Shown: positions 35,789 to 46,162, counted from the first letter of the stretch. The stretch is DNA of 64,000 bases from JAQUTK01 sp963677415 (GCA_963677415.2 CAXXFJ010000004.1:124001-188000), one strand, 5' to 3'. The notes: generated by a model not told the origin, from the sequence alone. Numbers and translations are program-made.

Positions 35789-35869
35789 CTTTCGTCTTTT
35801 TAGAAGACAAAAGTAATTGGCTAGATATTACCATGCAAGATGGTATTGCGGAGACGCTTACAATTATAC

Positions 35870-38800
35870 CGACAGAGCGATATTCTGATGAAGCTGTTGA
35901 TAGCCGTTTTTATCAAAAATCAAATGAGCAGTTTAATATAGATGAGAATATTACCAATTTGTTGAATAGTAATAATTGTTATTCTCCTTTTGAGAACAAA
36001 GTGATAAGTGATATTATTACTAAAGAACTGTTTATGAATTCTGCTGAACACGCACAGATTGATGAAAGCTATTTTACAACAGCATTACGTGAAAAATGGG
36101 ATAACCCCAATACCCCTAAGTTTATGGATAGTTTCATAAATGAGAAAGAAGAATTAACGCTTGATTTTTTTAAAGACAAAGAAAAACTAGTTTCAATAGT
36201 AAAACAAGATGCATTTAAAAACAAAACCAAGACATTAGAAAGAATAAGCGAAGAAGGGAAAAATGGAAAACTTTTGATAGGATTGAGTAAAAAGGATAAG
36301 AATGGTAATTATTATGAACTGTATAATCTTTTTAAAAACCAATCCTACTTAGAATTTACTTTTATTGATTTTGGTTGTGGAATATATGAAACATTAAAAG
36401 ACGAATATAATAAAAATAAAGAAAACGCTATTTTTCGTCTATCTAATGACATAGAAAAAAAGCATATTCACTCTCAGGTACTAGAATATGCTTTTTTATT
36501 GGATTCTTCAAAAGACCCATTTGATAGTCGTATCGAGCGAGCTGATTTAATACCGAGAGGCTTATATTTTCTTATTGATATGGTAAGGAGATACAAAGGT
36601 TTATTAGTGGCAAGAAGTGGTAAGGGCAAAGTTATTTATGATTTTTCGGATAGAATTTATATAGAAAATAAAAATAATGAAATATCAGTAGATAAAGATA
36701 GAATATATGTTGCAAAAGACGCTGTAGTGCAGTCAGTCAAGAGTGAATCTTTATTTTTTTCAGGAACAATGATTTCAATTATTCTTCCCGAAAGAAAAAA
36801 AGGAAAATTCAGAAAATCCGGAGTGAGAATAGATGATTACAAACTTAACTATGATATTTTTAATCAAGATAAATTTGATATTTATCCGAAAGAAAAGTTT
36901 GCGCCCCAGTTTTATGAATACTTACATTTAGCATTTGCTGTTTATGTCTCGGAAACAAGTGATGAGATTCACGGACTTAATTCAAAGTATAATACAGATA
37001 AAGGTATTATAAATTTAGTGTTCATTCAGATAGATTCTAAATTAAAAATTTTAAATGAGAAATCGATAAGCTGTGTTTTATTTGTTGATTTTGAAAATAT
37101 TCCAAGAAGAAATTATCTCTATAAAATATATACATATCTTCAAAATTCTCCTTTAATAAATGAACGAACTAAAGTTATCGCGATAAATGTAGATAGTGAT
37201 GAATTAAATGCATTAAAAGAATACGAATACGAGAATGCAATAAAAAGTAAAACTTCATTTTTATTCAAAGCAATACCATGTCTTAAATTGAATAAATTAA
37301 GTGAGCAGAATATTGATAAAAACATTATTCAATGGATTGGAGTAGATGATAAAGATGATGATATTTTACTTACAGAACTATTGTTCAATGAGGAAAAGAG
37401 TATTGATAAATCATTATTTATTAATGACTATTTGTGTGAAGGAAATGTGATTTCTCAATATCAAGGTAGAGCTATTTCAATTTTCTCAAATTTCAATGAC
37501 TTAATTTTTGAGGCAAAAAAAGCGAGAGAGAACACAATTTTAGCTTGGATTAGCAATGATGTTATTAAGGATGGCGAAAGACCAACCGAGAAACACAGCG
37601 AAAAGAGACTATTTCTAACTTCTAAGGGCACATATCAAACAAAATACCTCTCTCTTTATGATAAATTGAGTTTCAGATATACTTCTCAATTTTTCGCAAG
37701 ATTTCTATTGGATAAGTATATAGACACATTTAATGTAAACAAAATTTCTTTAAAGTTCGATAAGATTCTCGCAGTGACAGTAAGTAGCCAACTTCTGGCA
37801 ATCGAAATTAGGAATTTGATAAAAGATGAGGATGCTTACTCCTTTTTGAGAAAAGAGAGAAGTGATAAAAACGAATGTTCGAAAGATTTAAGTTTTTGTC
37901 CCGATTTAATTAAATTGTCGAGTTACTTTTCATTTGAAGAAGAGAAACCATTCAGAGATATGGAAAGTAATCAGAGAATTCTTATCGTAAATGATGTTAT
38001 TTCAACAGGTTCGCTTATTAAAAGATTGGTTGAAGAAATTAAAAATAAAGATGCAGTTATTACTGGTATTTTATCAATCGCGGATACAAGAAAAAGGAAT
38101 GTTGATGAAAATACTGAGTATCCTTCAGTGTTTTTTGACGAAATCAAAATGGAAGACATTGAGTGCAAAATTATCTCAATCATTTCAAGCGAACAAAATC
38201 CCCATTTAAATATTGAAAAGTTTAAACATAAACCTCAAGGTGCGAATGCTTATAAAATAAAACGTATAAATCCTATTCTTAATTCTATTGTAACACTAAA
38301 CTCTAAACATACAGAAAAAAATAAAATTTTGTTTGAAAACCCCAAAGAGTTTTTTGATTTAGTCAGTTCTGATATTTTTCAAATTGGACATTTCAAACAA
38401 AGTTTATTGTCGTGTAGTAGTTACTTTACAGATATGTATGCTTTACTCTGCAACAATAAAGGATCTGAATTATTGGAGAAATGTAAGATAGAAATGGATA
38501 ATAGACTAGGAAAAGCATGTAATCCGTTTTTTATTTTTCACCCGGTACATTCAGGAATAGAACAAATCTCAGAAGATACTTATAACAAAGTTTTTGGGAC
38601 AAATAAAGCCAATATAATCGGATTACAAAGATATCAAACTCCGTTAGGTTGGCGATTTGTGTTTCCACCAAAACGTTTTAATGAAGTATTAAAAGGGCAA
38701 CCAATCTTAATAACAGATAGTGGCACTTTGTCGGGACAATCGCTGATACAACTCATAGATGCAGTGTCTATTTATGAAGTAAGTAGAATAGACGTTTTGA

Positions 38801-39432
38801 TTATTATTGGCAGATTAGATGATTTTCAGCGTGAGTTTTATTCAAGATTACATACAATAAAAGTTAAAACTAAAATAGACGAAGAAATAAAAGATAAAGA
38901 CAGAGATGTTATTGTTCCCCTCAATATTTTTTTTGGCACAAATTTGCATATTCCCTCATATCAAACCGAAGATATGTGTCCTTTCTGCAAAGAATTTGAA
39001 TTATTAAAACAATATGAAAACAAAGACTCAATCACTAAAGAAGCAGCAAATTATATCAAGAAAAGAAAATCAGAGATATTGAAACCAGATAATGGTGAAA
39101 AGTCTACTTCTGAATATATTCCAAAAGATAAAATCACAACAAAATGGGATTCTAAAAATATCTTCTTAATGCGAGATGAATTGGGCAAAATAGACGGATA
39201 TCGATTCTATGAAGATTATTTTAGTCGAAATGATGATTATGGAGAAGAAAAATTCGATGATTTATGCAACCGCTACCCAAATGAAGAATGGGAAAATTTG
39301 TTTAATATTGAAAATATAGACGATTTAAGAAAATTTGAACAAATTCTTATTTGTATTTTGCATGAACCGTATTTAATTTATACAATCAAAGATTTATTGG
39401 TTAATCTTTTTGAGATATTACAAAAGATTATT
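35870..39432 (+). pseudogene. fragment 2 of the large gene: GHKL ATPase and two phosphoribosyltransferase-like motifs
   Basis: Residues 140-1327 of the reconstructed protein. A GHKL ATPase is shown by the N-box TKELFMNSAEHA (~residue 192), the G1 box FIDFGCGI (Asp306) and FSGTMISIILPE (~437). Next come a PRTase-type PRPP-binding motif ILIVNDVISTGSLIKRL (~843-859) and a second one, PILITDSGTLSGQSLIQL (~1084). A Cys pair, MCPFCKEF, lies at ~1176. At present the frame is open from an ATG inside IS66 (35665) to 39486 in the next IS66, so a 1273-residue hybrid could be made, but the native start and end are both missing. AT-rich. I know of no characterised protein with this domain order. Confidence 0.72.
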
Positions 39433-39486
39433 GTAAGCGTCTCCACGATACCGTATAGAAAAATTCAAAAGTTCTTTTTCTTTTGA

Positions 39487-41097
39487 TTATTTTTTCCAGT
39501 AGTTTGGAAGAAGCTCCCTATATACATCGTCTGAAGCGTTCGGGCTTATACAGGCCATCCGATTGAGTACGTCTGTGAAGTATTCGAAGGTGTTTATTCC
39601 CTGTAGCCTGCAGGAACACGCCAGCGAGTAGATCAAAGCTGATCTCTTTGCTCCCGCATGACTGCCACAAAACAGCGAGTTTCTCCTGCTTAAGCTGATG
39701 TATCTCATGCAGAGTTCGATGGCATTGTTGTCCAGCTTATAATCAGCCCTTTTTATGTAATTGCACAATGCGTCATACTCGTGCAGTATATAGTTTACCG
39801 CCATAGAGAGTGGACTCTTGGGAAGTGTGGCAGGGTTGGATTGTATCTCCAGTAATTTTCTTTTGAGCTGCTTTAATATGGGCGGTGCATATTCTTTTCT
39901 GTATCTGAGTCTTTTATTCGGACTCCACTCTTCTTGGATCAGATGTTCTTTCCTGTATAGCTGGTTGATAAGATCGATGATTTGCGTGGCATCTTCATCT
40001 CCTTCAATATCCAGAAACTTACGTTTGCAATGCTGGAAGCAAGAAAGACGTATGATATCCGGATATGTATCTGTTTCATAAACCTTATAGTGTATCAGTC
40101 CATCCGACTGGATGGCTCCTTTATATTCTTCACCGATATAATTGTTCAGCACTTCACCTGATCGTGATCCGTCGTGATAAAAGTATTGTATCAGTTTTTT
40201 CTCATTGGCCAATGCCGCCCATATATATCCTTTGCGTACTCCTTTTCCTTTCTCGTTTTTATCTTTTACGAGAATGGTATAGTAGCTTTCGTCCATGCAC
40301 AAATAGCTGTCCCCAAGGATCTCCGTTCTCATGACCTCATCCAGGCGATCCATCATCATGGCAGACTTTTTTATCAGACCGTGTGCGGTTGCTTTGTTCA
40401 GTTCAAAACCGGATTCATTAAAGAATTTCACGATCCGTTCAACGGGCATGGAGTAGATGTATCTGAGTTGCAACATCCCGGCGATAAAGGAAGCTTCATA
40501 GTTCGAGTTTTGCAGCGGAGCCATCGGTGCTTTTGCAAAGTACATCTTTTCCTCAAACAAGCAGTTGTACTGATGATAGAGATGCTTGATAAAGCGTGGC
40601 GGGATATATTCATATCGGATGGAATCCACATGGCTTATGATTTTGGCTTTCTCTTTATCAAAACCGGGATCATTCGGGAAAATATCATGAGGAACGACCT
40701 CTAATTCAAAATGCTCCTTGCGTTTGGCATTGTTGTTACCGCGATCTTTAGGTGAAGAGCTATTCGCTTCAGGAGACACAGCCTGATTTACCACCTTTGG
40801 AACAATCTTTTCCGATGGATTGGAAAGCAGCTTGCTCAGACCCCGGTTCTTGCCGGTCAATGTTTGTATGTCGCCATCCTTTTGGACAAGCGTATCTTCC
40901 AGTGAGCTGATTGAACTGGTCAGCTTATCGATCTGGGCGGATAACGATTCTATCTGGAGAGATTGTTGCTGAAGCTGGAAGGATTGTTGCTGAAGCTGAA
41001 GGGACTGACGGCTTATCTGTTCCAAATAAGCTTTTTCTCTTTCAGCAGAAAGTCTGAGTTGATCTTCCAGCAGTTCTACAATCCGTTTAAAATTCAT
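39487..41097 (-). CDS. tnpC: IS66 transposase TnpC (copy C)
   Basis: 536 residues, identical in translation to the copy B protein. Intact. Confidence 0.95.
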   Translation of the reverse strand: MNFKRIVELLEDQLRLSAEREKAYLEQISRQSLQLQQQSFQLQQQSLQIESLSAQIDKLTSSISSLEDTLVQKDGDIQTLTGKNRGLSKLLSNPSEKIVPKVVNQAVSPEANSSSPKDRGNNNAKRKEHFELEVVPHDIFPNDPGFDKEKAKIISHVDSIRYEYIPPRFIKHLYHQYNCLFEEKMYFAKAPMAPLQNSNYEASFIAGMLQLRYIYSMPVERIVKFFNESGFELNKATAHGLIKKSAMMMDRLDEVMRTEILGDSYLCMDESYYTILVKDKNEKGKGVRKGYIWAALANEKKLIQYFYHDGSRSGEVLNNYIGEEYKGAIQSDGLIHYKVYETDTYPDIIRLSCFQHCKRKFLDIEGDEDATQIIDLINQLYRKEHLIQEEWSPNKRLRYRKEYAPPILKQLKRKLLEIQSNPATLPKSPLSMAVNYILHEYDALCNYIKRADYKLDNNAIELCMRYISLSRRNSLFCGSHAGAKRSALIYSLACSCRLQGINTFEYFTDVLNRMACISPNASDDVYRELLPNYWKK

Positions 41098-41170
41098 GCC
41101 ATAAAGGTACGAATAATCATTTGTTTCACCAAGGAAACAAGGAATTAAATATTATCTATATATTTGTATA

Positions 41171-41530
41171 TCAACGTATTAAATCAATATCGAACCGTTT
41201 TCTGTATTTTGCCGAATGAATATAGACGCCCTCCATTATTAAAACGAAGGTGCTCCATTTCATCTCGTATTGACCACTGAATGGGTTAAAAAGGGGTATC
41301 TCGAAAGTACCTTTCTCAAGTTTCTTCTGATATAAAATAAATCCGCCATGTTCCCAATGAAGTATCTTTATGGTGGTTCTGTTTTTGCTCACAAACAGAA
41401 AAACTTCCCCGGACAAGGGGTTGCGTTTCATGTCGGACTTGACTAACTGATACAAGGAATAGATCCCTTTACGCATATCCACATCATGCGAACAGAGGTG
41501 GTAACTCATGGATTCTGTAAGTGCGAACAT
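41171..41530 (-). CDS. tnpB: IS66 accessory protein TnpB (copy C)
   Basis: 119 residues, identical to the other copies. Confidence 0.93.
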   Translation of the reverse strand: MFALTESMSYHLCSHDVDMRKGIYSLYQLVKSDMKRNPLSGEVFLFVSKNRTTIKILHWEHGGFILYQKKLEKGTFEIPLFNPFSGQYEMKWSTFVLIMEGVYIHSAKYRKRFDIDLIR

Positions 41531-41531
41531 C

Positions 41532-41942
41532 CTAGTAACCGGTATTGCATGAGAGGAGCAATGTGGCTAGTTCCTTTGCCGTGACATCTTCTATGGAGAC
41601 TGCCATCCCGTTAGGGTAGGTGATTTTCACTCCTTTAATACAGGATGGAATCTGCTCACAGACAAATTTTTCTTCAACTGGGGATGCATGAAACGACAGT
41701 GGATAAATATGCTGCGATGACTCCGTTATTCCTAAATGGCATGGGACTGAATCTAAATTGTCATCGTAACGAGGTGCCGGATCGAAATCTTTGAGCGTCA
41801 GGTCTTGTTTGCGCATCCATGCCTGAAGACTGTTATAGCTTATGTGATACATCAAACAATAATCATACAAGGGTATGTCACAGCTACACAATGCGCGTTT
41901 GTAATCCTCTAGTAATTTCGAATATAAATCAGAGTTGTTCAT
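41532..41942 (-). CDS. tnpA: IS66 accessory protein TnpA (copy C)
   Basis: 136 residues, identical to the other copies. Confidence 0.88.
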   Translation of the reverse strand: MNNSDLYSKLLEDYKRALCSCDIPLYDYCLMYHISYNSLQAWMRKQDLTLKDFDPAPRYDDNLDSVPCHLGITESSQHIYPLSFHASPVEEKFVCEQIPSCIKGVKITYPNGMAVSIEDVTAKELATLLLSCNTGY

Positions 41943-42023
41943 CTTTCGTCTTTTTAGAAGACAAAAGTAATTGGCTAGATATTACCATGCAAGATGGTAT
42001 TGCGGAGACGCTTACAGATTATT

Positions 42024-43259
42024 GATGAACTGATAAAAGACAAAAATGCTATTGCTAAACTTAATTATGATTGGAGTATATATTCAATTCTGCGAGTTTA
42101 TTATACTATTTGTTGCAGAATAGGTTTCTATAATATAAATAATTTTGAATTAGTTTTTCAATTTTGTAATAATGACGATAACGCACTCAGCTATTTTTCA
42201 TTTATAATTTGGGAAGGTTATTACATGAAAGATGAGTTGAAAGAAAATATACGAAATATCTTGATTGTGATGAATGACAAATTTGATAATTCTCAAGAAA
42301 GAGATAATAAAGAATGTAATATAATATATTCAGATGATAAAATAAGAAATATTATAAAATCTATAGTGCGACGTTTTGAATTAACCCAACCTTTAAATAT
42401 TAACGATGCTTTTTATAATTTAAAAAAATTTTTTATCAAAGAACGATCAGCCGATTCTCATTCTGATTTTAAGCGACAAATTTTTCAATTGGTAAATGGA
42501 GTTGAAGAAAGGGATATTACGTCTGATATAATCAACAACTTGATAGAATTGTGTACTAATATTTCAAAGAGATTGAAATATTTAGGCACAAATCTTGAAA
42601 AAATTAAAGATTGTATTGGTTATGGTGATAAGATACAATACGACAATCTTTTTAAAGATGAAAACTCTATCTATAATAATCTGTATAAAATAGATAGCAA
42701 TTGTACTGTAATAATAGATAGTAAGAAACAAATTCTGGAAACAAATGATATAGCTAAGATTAAAGCATTTGCATGTGAAATAGATAATTTTCAGACAAAT
42801 TTCTTATTAGAAGACAAACCTTTTGTTAGGTATTGCAAGAAATATATGGTGGACTTAAAAACCTGTATTGATAACGCAAAAAAAGCAGCTAATTCAAGAT
42901 ATAACCAGAAAAAAGGTCTGGCTGTAAAACTGAAAATAAATAATATTCTTACGGATAATATGCTTGTTAATATACATAGTGATTTACTTGAATATGCACT
43001 TGAAGAAATATTTTATAATGCGGCAAAGTATCAGAATAATACAGATACAGTTATTTCCTGTAGTGTCAGTCAATCTGAAAATATTATAGAACTAATAATC
43101 TCACAGAATAAAGGGTTTATAAGCAGCGACAGAGTAGAAGGACACGGAATAGATACCACAGTTAAGCCTATTTTTGTTTTGTTTTGTGGTGAAGATGGAA
43201 TTTGTATTGATAAAAGAACTAAAGATAGGTACGATATAAAAATCATTTTTAATATTTGA
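42024..43259 (+). pseudogene. fragment 3 of the large gene: C-terminal GHKL-like domain
   Basis: Residues 1328-1738 of the reconstructed protein (411 residues plus TGA). Removing IS66 copy C and one AGATTATT copy joins EILQKII to DELIKDKNAIAKL in frame. The last ~200 residues look like a histidine-kinase-type module: a helical stretch, the N-box SDLLEYALEEIFYNAAKYQ (~1651) and a degenerate G1/G2 region GFISSDRVEGHGIDTT (~1692-1706). No phospho-accepting His motif was seen. The stop is 5 bases before the IS3 element; without that element the TIR gene would start ~41 bases later, so both formed one operon. Confidence 0.7.
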
Positions 43260-43415
43260 CTTTTACTGATTTGGGTAGACACTTTTTTTCCCTTTAAACG
43301 GAGAAACTAGACATATCAGAAAGTTTATACTGAAAGTCTAGACACCTTCACTACTTCCATACTAGAATCGTTTACACCAGATGGATATGCCAGAACCAGA
43401 CTTGCTGTTGGGTAA

Positions 43416-43446
43416 GAATGGATGGTGCTCGATGCACCATTCATTC
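43416..43446 (-). terminator. hairpin downstream of the IS3 orfB
   Basis: 13-base arms with one mismatch (GAATGGATGGTGC at 43416-43428; complement at 43434-43446), 5-base loop, 19 bases past the orfB stop. It may terminate transposase transcription or block read-through from outside. Confidence 0.5.
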
Positions 43447-43464
43447 TTTAACCAGTCTGATGCC

Positions 43465-44337
43465 TTAAACCGTCACCTGGATTTGCTGCTGGGTAGACAA
43501 AAGTACATCATTATTTTGCATGTTAGTCTTACGTGATGCATAAACTTTTGTTTTCCACATTCTTTTTTGTTCTCCAGTCTGTTGGTGAGCAGCTTCCGGG
43601 GTAAGCATCCCTATGCTCATATGGGGCCTCCTGGTATTGTAAAAAGAAATATACCGGCCAATAACAGACCGGGCCTGATCTATATTCTTAAAATGCCTGT
43701 CACAATAGATGCGTTCCTGTTTTATGATACCATTTACCCGTTCTGCAATTGCATTGTCAGTGGGCTTGTACTCCTCAGTCATACTGATCGTGATGTTATA
43801 CTCGTTAAGTTTTTTAATATAAATATCACAACAGTATTGTACTCCCCGGTCAGAATGATGAATCAAACCTGTAAGGTCATTCCGGTCTGTCTGGCTGATA
43901 GCATCACTCAAGGCATCCAGTGTGATGGCAGCCTTCAATGTGTCAGCCAGCTTCCATCCTATAATCTTATGTGAGTACGCATCGGTAATCAAGTGCAAAT
44001 AGCAACAGCCAACATCCATGCTTATATATGTGATATCACTCACCCACAATTGATTGGGCCCGGTAGGTACAAAATCCTTTATCCGGTTCTTGTATTTGTG
44101 ATACCGATGATTGGAATTTGTCGTATGTCGTGGCTTGGGACGATTAAGCATCAGCTTGTTGCGTCGCAACAACTTGAAGAAATTGTCGCGACCGGGAACA
44201 CGATCCTGCCCGAAGACGCAGCAGATCATGATGAAGAGTTTGAAGCAACCGATGCCCGGATCTTCCTCGCGGATTTCTTTTACCGCATCCAAAAGCTCCC
44301 TGTTATGTTTGCTTTCCTGCTCATAGTCAGTTTTCAA
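43465..44337 (-). CDS. IS3-family OrfB (DDE transposase)
   Basis: 290 residues from the internal ATG. DDE residues: Asp in LWVSDITYISM, Asp in LIHHSDRGVQY, Glu in DNAIAERVNGI. The normal product is the OrfAB fusion through the slippery A7G at 44435-44442; the shifted frame reads KKSWGQVVTILVEQHDTNVK and runs into this gene without a stop. Confidence 0.93.
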   Translation of the reverse strand: MKTDYEQESKHNRELLDAVKEIREEDPGIGCFKLFIMICCVFGQDRVPGRDNFFKLLRRNKLMLNRPKPRHTTNSNHRYHKYKNRIKDFVPTGPNQLWVSDITYISMDVGCCYLHLITDAYSHKIIGWKLADTLKAAITLDALSDAISQTDRNDLTGLIHHSDRGVQYCCDIYIKKLNEYNITISMTEEYKPTDNAIAERVNGIIKQERIYCDRHFKNIDQARSVIGRYISFYNTRRPHMSIGMLTPEAAHQQTGEQKRMWKTKVYASRKTNMQNNDVLLSTQQQIQVTV

Positions 44338-44420
44338 CTGGTAGTAAGCCTGACGGCAATGGCCAAATAGTCTGCAAGCAGCCTTTACGTTTGTATCATG
44401 CTGCTCAACCAGTATCGTGA

Positions 44421-44798
44421 CTACCTGGCCCCAGCTTTTTTTCTTATTTGGATGTTTTCCTGCTTCTCGGCTAAGTCAATCATGATATCGCGAGCCTTAA
44501 TTCCTAACTCGGAGAAGGCCAGAGCTTTCTCCAAATCCTTAATACGAGCTTGCAATCTTGCAATCTCATCCGGTTCATTTAATTTCTTCCGTGCCATAAC
44601 ATCTTCTATTGTTTCAGGAGATAAAGATAGAGCTTCTGACTCTATTGAATAAATTTTTATCCAATAATCAATTTGATTTCTGCTAAGCTCATGCTTCTTT
44701 GAAATTTCACTTTTCGAGGCGCCGCTCGAATAATACTCACGAAGAATCGATAGCTTATCCGATTCTGTAAATTTAATTGTTCTTGTTTTTCGCTTCAT
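44421..44798 (-). CDS. IS3-family OrfA
   Basis: 125 residues. HTH region (TESDKLSILREYYSSGASKS, SRNQIDYWIKIY) plus a leucine-zipper-like segment (DEIARLQARIKDLEKALAFS). It ends RKKAGAR over the seven-A slippery run (complement of 44436-44442). Confidence 0.92.
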   Translation of the reverse strand: MKRKTRTIKFTESDKLSILREYYSSGASKSEISKKHELSRNQIDYWIKIYSIESEALSLSPETIEDVMARKKLNEPDEIARLQARIKDLEKALAFSELGIKARDIMIDLAEKQENIQIRKKAGAR

Positions 44799-44879
44799 AG
44801 ATCACATTATTTATTTGTTTATAATGTGTCTACCTATATCAGTATAAGACAATTTACAAACTTCAAGACAATTAAGTAT

Positions 44880-45839
44880 ATGGAAAAAGTATTGACATTT
44901 TTAATTTCAAGTCCAGATAACGAAACATTTACACCCGATTTATATTCTAAATGCAGGAATTTTCTGAATGACGCAAATGTGGTTGTATTACATGAGTTTA
45001 ATCATTTTTATAATTGTATATTCAAATATGCAACAAACGATTTTACCTTTCGCCTTCTTGTTCATTCTGGATCTGCTGACAAGGGTGGAATAATTACTTC
45101 TGGTGATACGATTTGTGAAGAGATTAAGGGCAAGAATGAGTTTGAAAATTTTGATGTCTGTTTTATAACTCGAAAACCAGACTGGTTTCAAACGGATGAA
45201 TATTTTACATTGCGAAATGGCAAAAAGTATTGGAATATGAAGTATTTTAATCGCGATGCTGCTATTAATCAATTCCTTTCTGAAACCGTACCAGTTAAAA
45301 AAAGTGATTTGATTACAAATACAGCAAAAGTAAGAACAATAAATCAATCAATCACAATAGCAAAACCTAAAATCTTTATAGGTTCGTCTTCTCGTGAAAA
45401 AGCATTGTCTATAGCCAAAAGCATAAAAAATAATTTATTCAATGATAAAGATGCTAATGGCAATAGTAAATATACACTTCATGTGTGGAATGAAAGTTTG
45501 TTTAAGGCAGGTAAAGCAAATATTGAAAATCTTGAGCATATTCTTAACAATCACGATTATGGTATTTTTGTATTTAATGCTGATGATGAAATTTATAACC
45601 GAGAAATAAATGGAAAATGCCTAGAAATACCCAGAGATAATGTGATTTTTGAGTATGGTATGTTTATGGGAAAATATACAAGAAATAAAGTGTTTTTTGT
45701 AATTCCACGCCCCAAAGGAAATTTGAAAATATTGTCAGATTTGTTGGGAATCACAGCACTAGAATATGATGCCAATGATGAGGAGCTAGATGCTTCAGTA
45801 GGCGTTGCTTGTAATAAGATACGCGACGAATTAAAATAA
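44880..45839 (+). CDS. Cap12/Pycsar-type TIR-like protein with an uncharacterised N-terminal domain
   Basis: 319 residues from the ATG at 44880; an earlier in-frame ATG at 44826 lies in the IS3 end. Residues ~167-319 are the predicted nucleotide-binding TIR-like domain: KPKIFIGSSSREKALSIAKS, YTLHVWNESLFKAGKANIEN, YGIFVFNADDE, PRDNVIFEYGMFMGK (candidate catalytic Glu) and LSDLLGITALEYDAND. In CBASS and Pycsar systems this domain is an NAD-degrading effector (family knowledge). Residues 1-150 (FLISSPDNETFTPDLYSKCR, LLVHSGSADKGG, VCFITRKPDWFQ) match nothing I recognise. It was originally ~41 bases downstream of the large STAS/GHKL/PRTase gene. Confidence 0.82.
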   Translation: MEKVLTFLISSPDNETFTPDLYSKCRNFLNDANVVVLHEFNHFYNCIFKYATNDFTFRLLVHSGSADKGGIITSGDTICEEIKGKNEFENFDVCFITRKPDWFQTDEYFTLRNGKKYWNMKYFNRDAAINQFLSETVPVKKSDLITNTAKVRTINQSITIAKPKIFIGSSSREKALSIAKSIKNNLFNDKDANGNSKYTLHVWNESLFKAGKANIENLEHILNNHDYGIFVFNADDEIYNREINGKCLEIPRDNVIFEYGMFMGKYTRNKVFFVIPRPKGNLKILSDLLGITALEYDANDEELDASVGVACNKIRDELK

Positions 45840-45846
45840 TAGTTAT

Positions 45847-46041
45847 CACTAGTGTCCACTAAAAACGGCTTATTATTAGTCGTATCTAACAGATTGACTG
45901 AAACTTATATTGGAATTTCCTGCGTGACGATTTCAATTGATTTAAAGTCGTTTCTCGTTAATTTATTATTTGTAATCACTTGATATTCAGGCCTCAACTA
46001 ATGTTCAACAATAAACAAAATTATTTTAGTGGACACTAGTG
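45847..46041. mobile_element. 195-bp MITE
   Basis: An 18-bp perfect terminal inverted repeat (CACTAGTGTCCACTAAAA at 45847-45864, its complement at 46024-46041) with a 9-bp target duplication AATAGTTAT on both sides (45838-45846 and 46042-46050). No ORF inside. Inserted 7 bases after the TIR stop codon and just before the next start codon. Confidence 0.9.
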
Positions 46042-46051
46042 AATAGTTATT

Positions 46052-46114
46052 ATGCCAAAAAACTCAAATCTAGAATACAAATTCATATGGAAAGAGAGGT
46101 CGGTGAATCATTCC
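46052..46114 (+). pseudogene. 5' end of a third operon gene, possibly AlbA/Schlafen-like, cut by IS21
   Basis: ATG at 46052, 21 codons to a TAG just inside IS21. It begins MPKNSNLEYKFIWKER; the pattern N-LE-K-W is like the start of AlbA_2-domain ATP-binding proteins, but too little remains to be sure. Before the MITE inserted, this ATG was only ~12 bases after the TIR stop, so it was co-transcribed. Removing IS21 does not restore a long frame, so a deletion or earlier damage must also have occurred. Confidence 0.35.
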
Positions 46115-46119
46115 TAGAT

Positions 46120-46162
46120 ATTCCGGTGATAGCCACCCAGTGATTCCGGTGATAACCACCCA
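46120..46162. repeat. left-end IS21 terminal repeats (two)
   Basis: ATTCCGGTGATAGCCACCCA at 46120-46139 and ATTCCGGTGATAACCACCCA at 46143-46162, in the opposite orientation to the right-end units. Expected IstA binding sites. Confidence 0.85.

Larger units (their letters stand above)
30688..35861 (-). mobile_element. IS66 copy B, interrupted near its left end by copy A
   Basis: Copy B consists of 30688-30738 plus 33322-35861. It is flanked by the 8-bp duplication AATTATAC (30680-30687 and 35862-35869). Its ends are GTAAGCGTCTCC and GGAGACGCTTAC. A second, complete IS66 sits inside it, 51 bases from its left end. The tnpA, tnpB and tnpC genes of copy B are intact. Confidence 0.93.
39433..42015 (-). 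mobile_element. IS66 copy C
   Basis: 2583 bp, ends GTAAGCGTCTCC / GGAGACGCTTAC, flanked by the 8-bp target duplication AGATTATT (39425-39432 and 42016-42023). Inserted in the same ancestral gene as copies A and B, in the same orientation. Confidence 0.95.
43265..44843 (-). mobile_element. IS3-family insertion sequence between the large gene and the TIR gene
   Basis: Near-perfect terminal inverted repeats, ACTGATTTGGGTAGACAC at 43265-43282 and GTGTCTACCTATATCAGT at 44826-44843 (16 of 18 match), enclose orfA and orfB on the minus strand. No clear target duplication was found. It is a different member from the 14932 element. Confidence 0.88.

Noticed and set aside
35665..39486. A 1273-residue ORF taken as a gene as it stands
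   Set aside because: Its first 68 residues are antisense IS66 sequence and its last 18 lie in the next IS66; only 35870-39432 is native. Treated as a fragment of the reconstructed gene.
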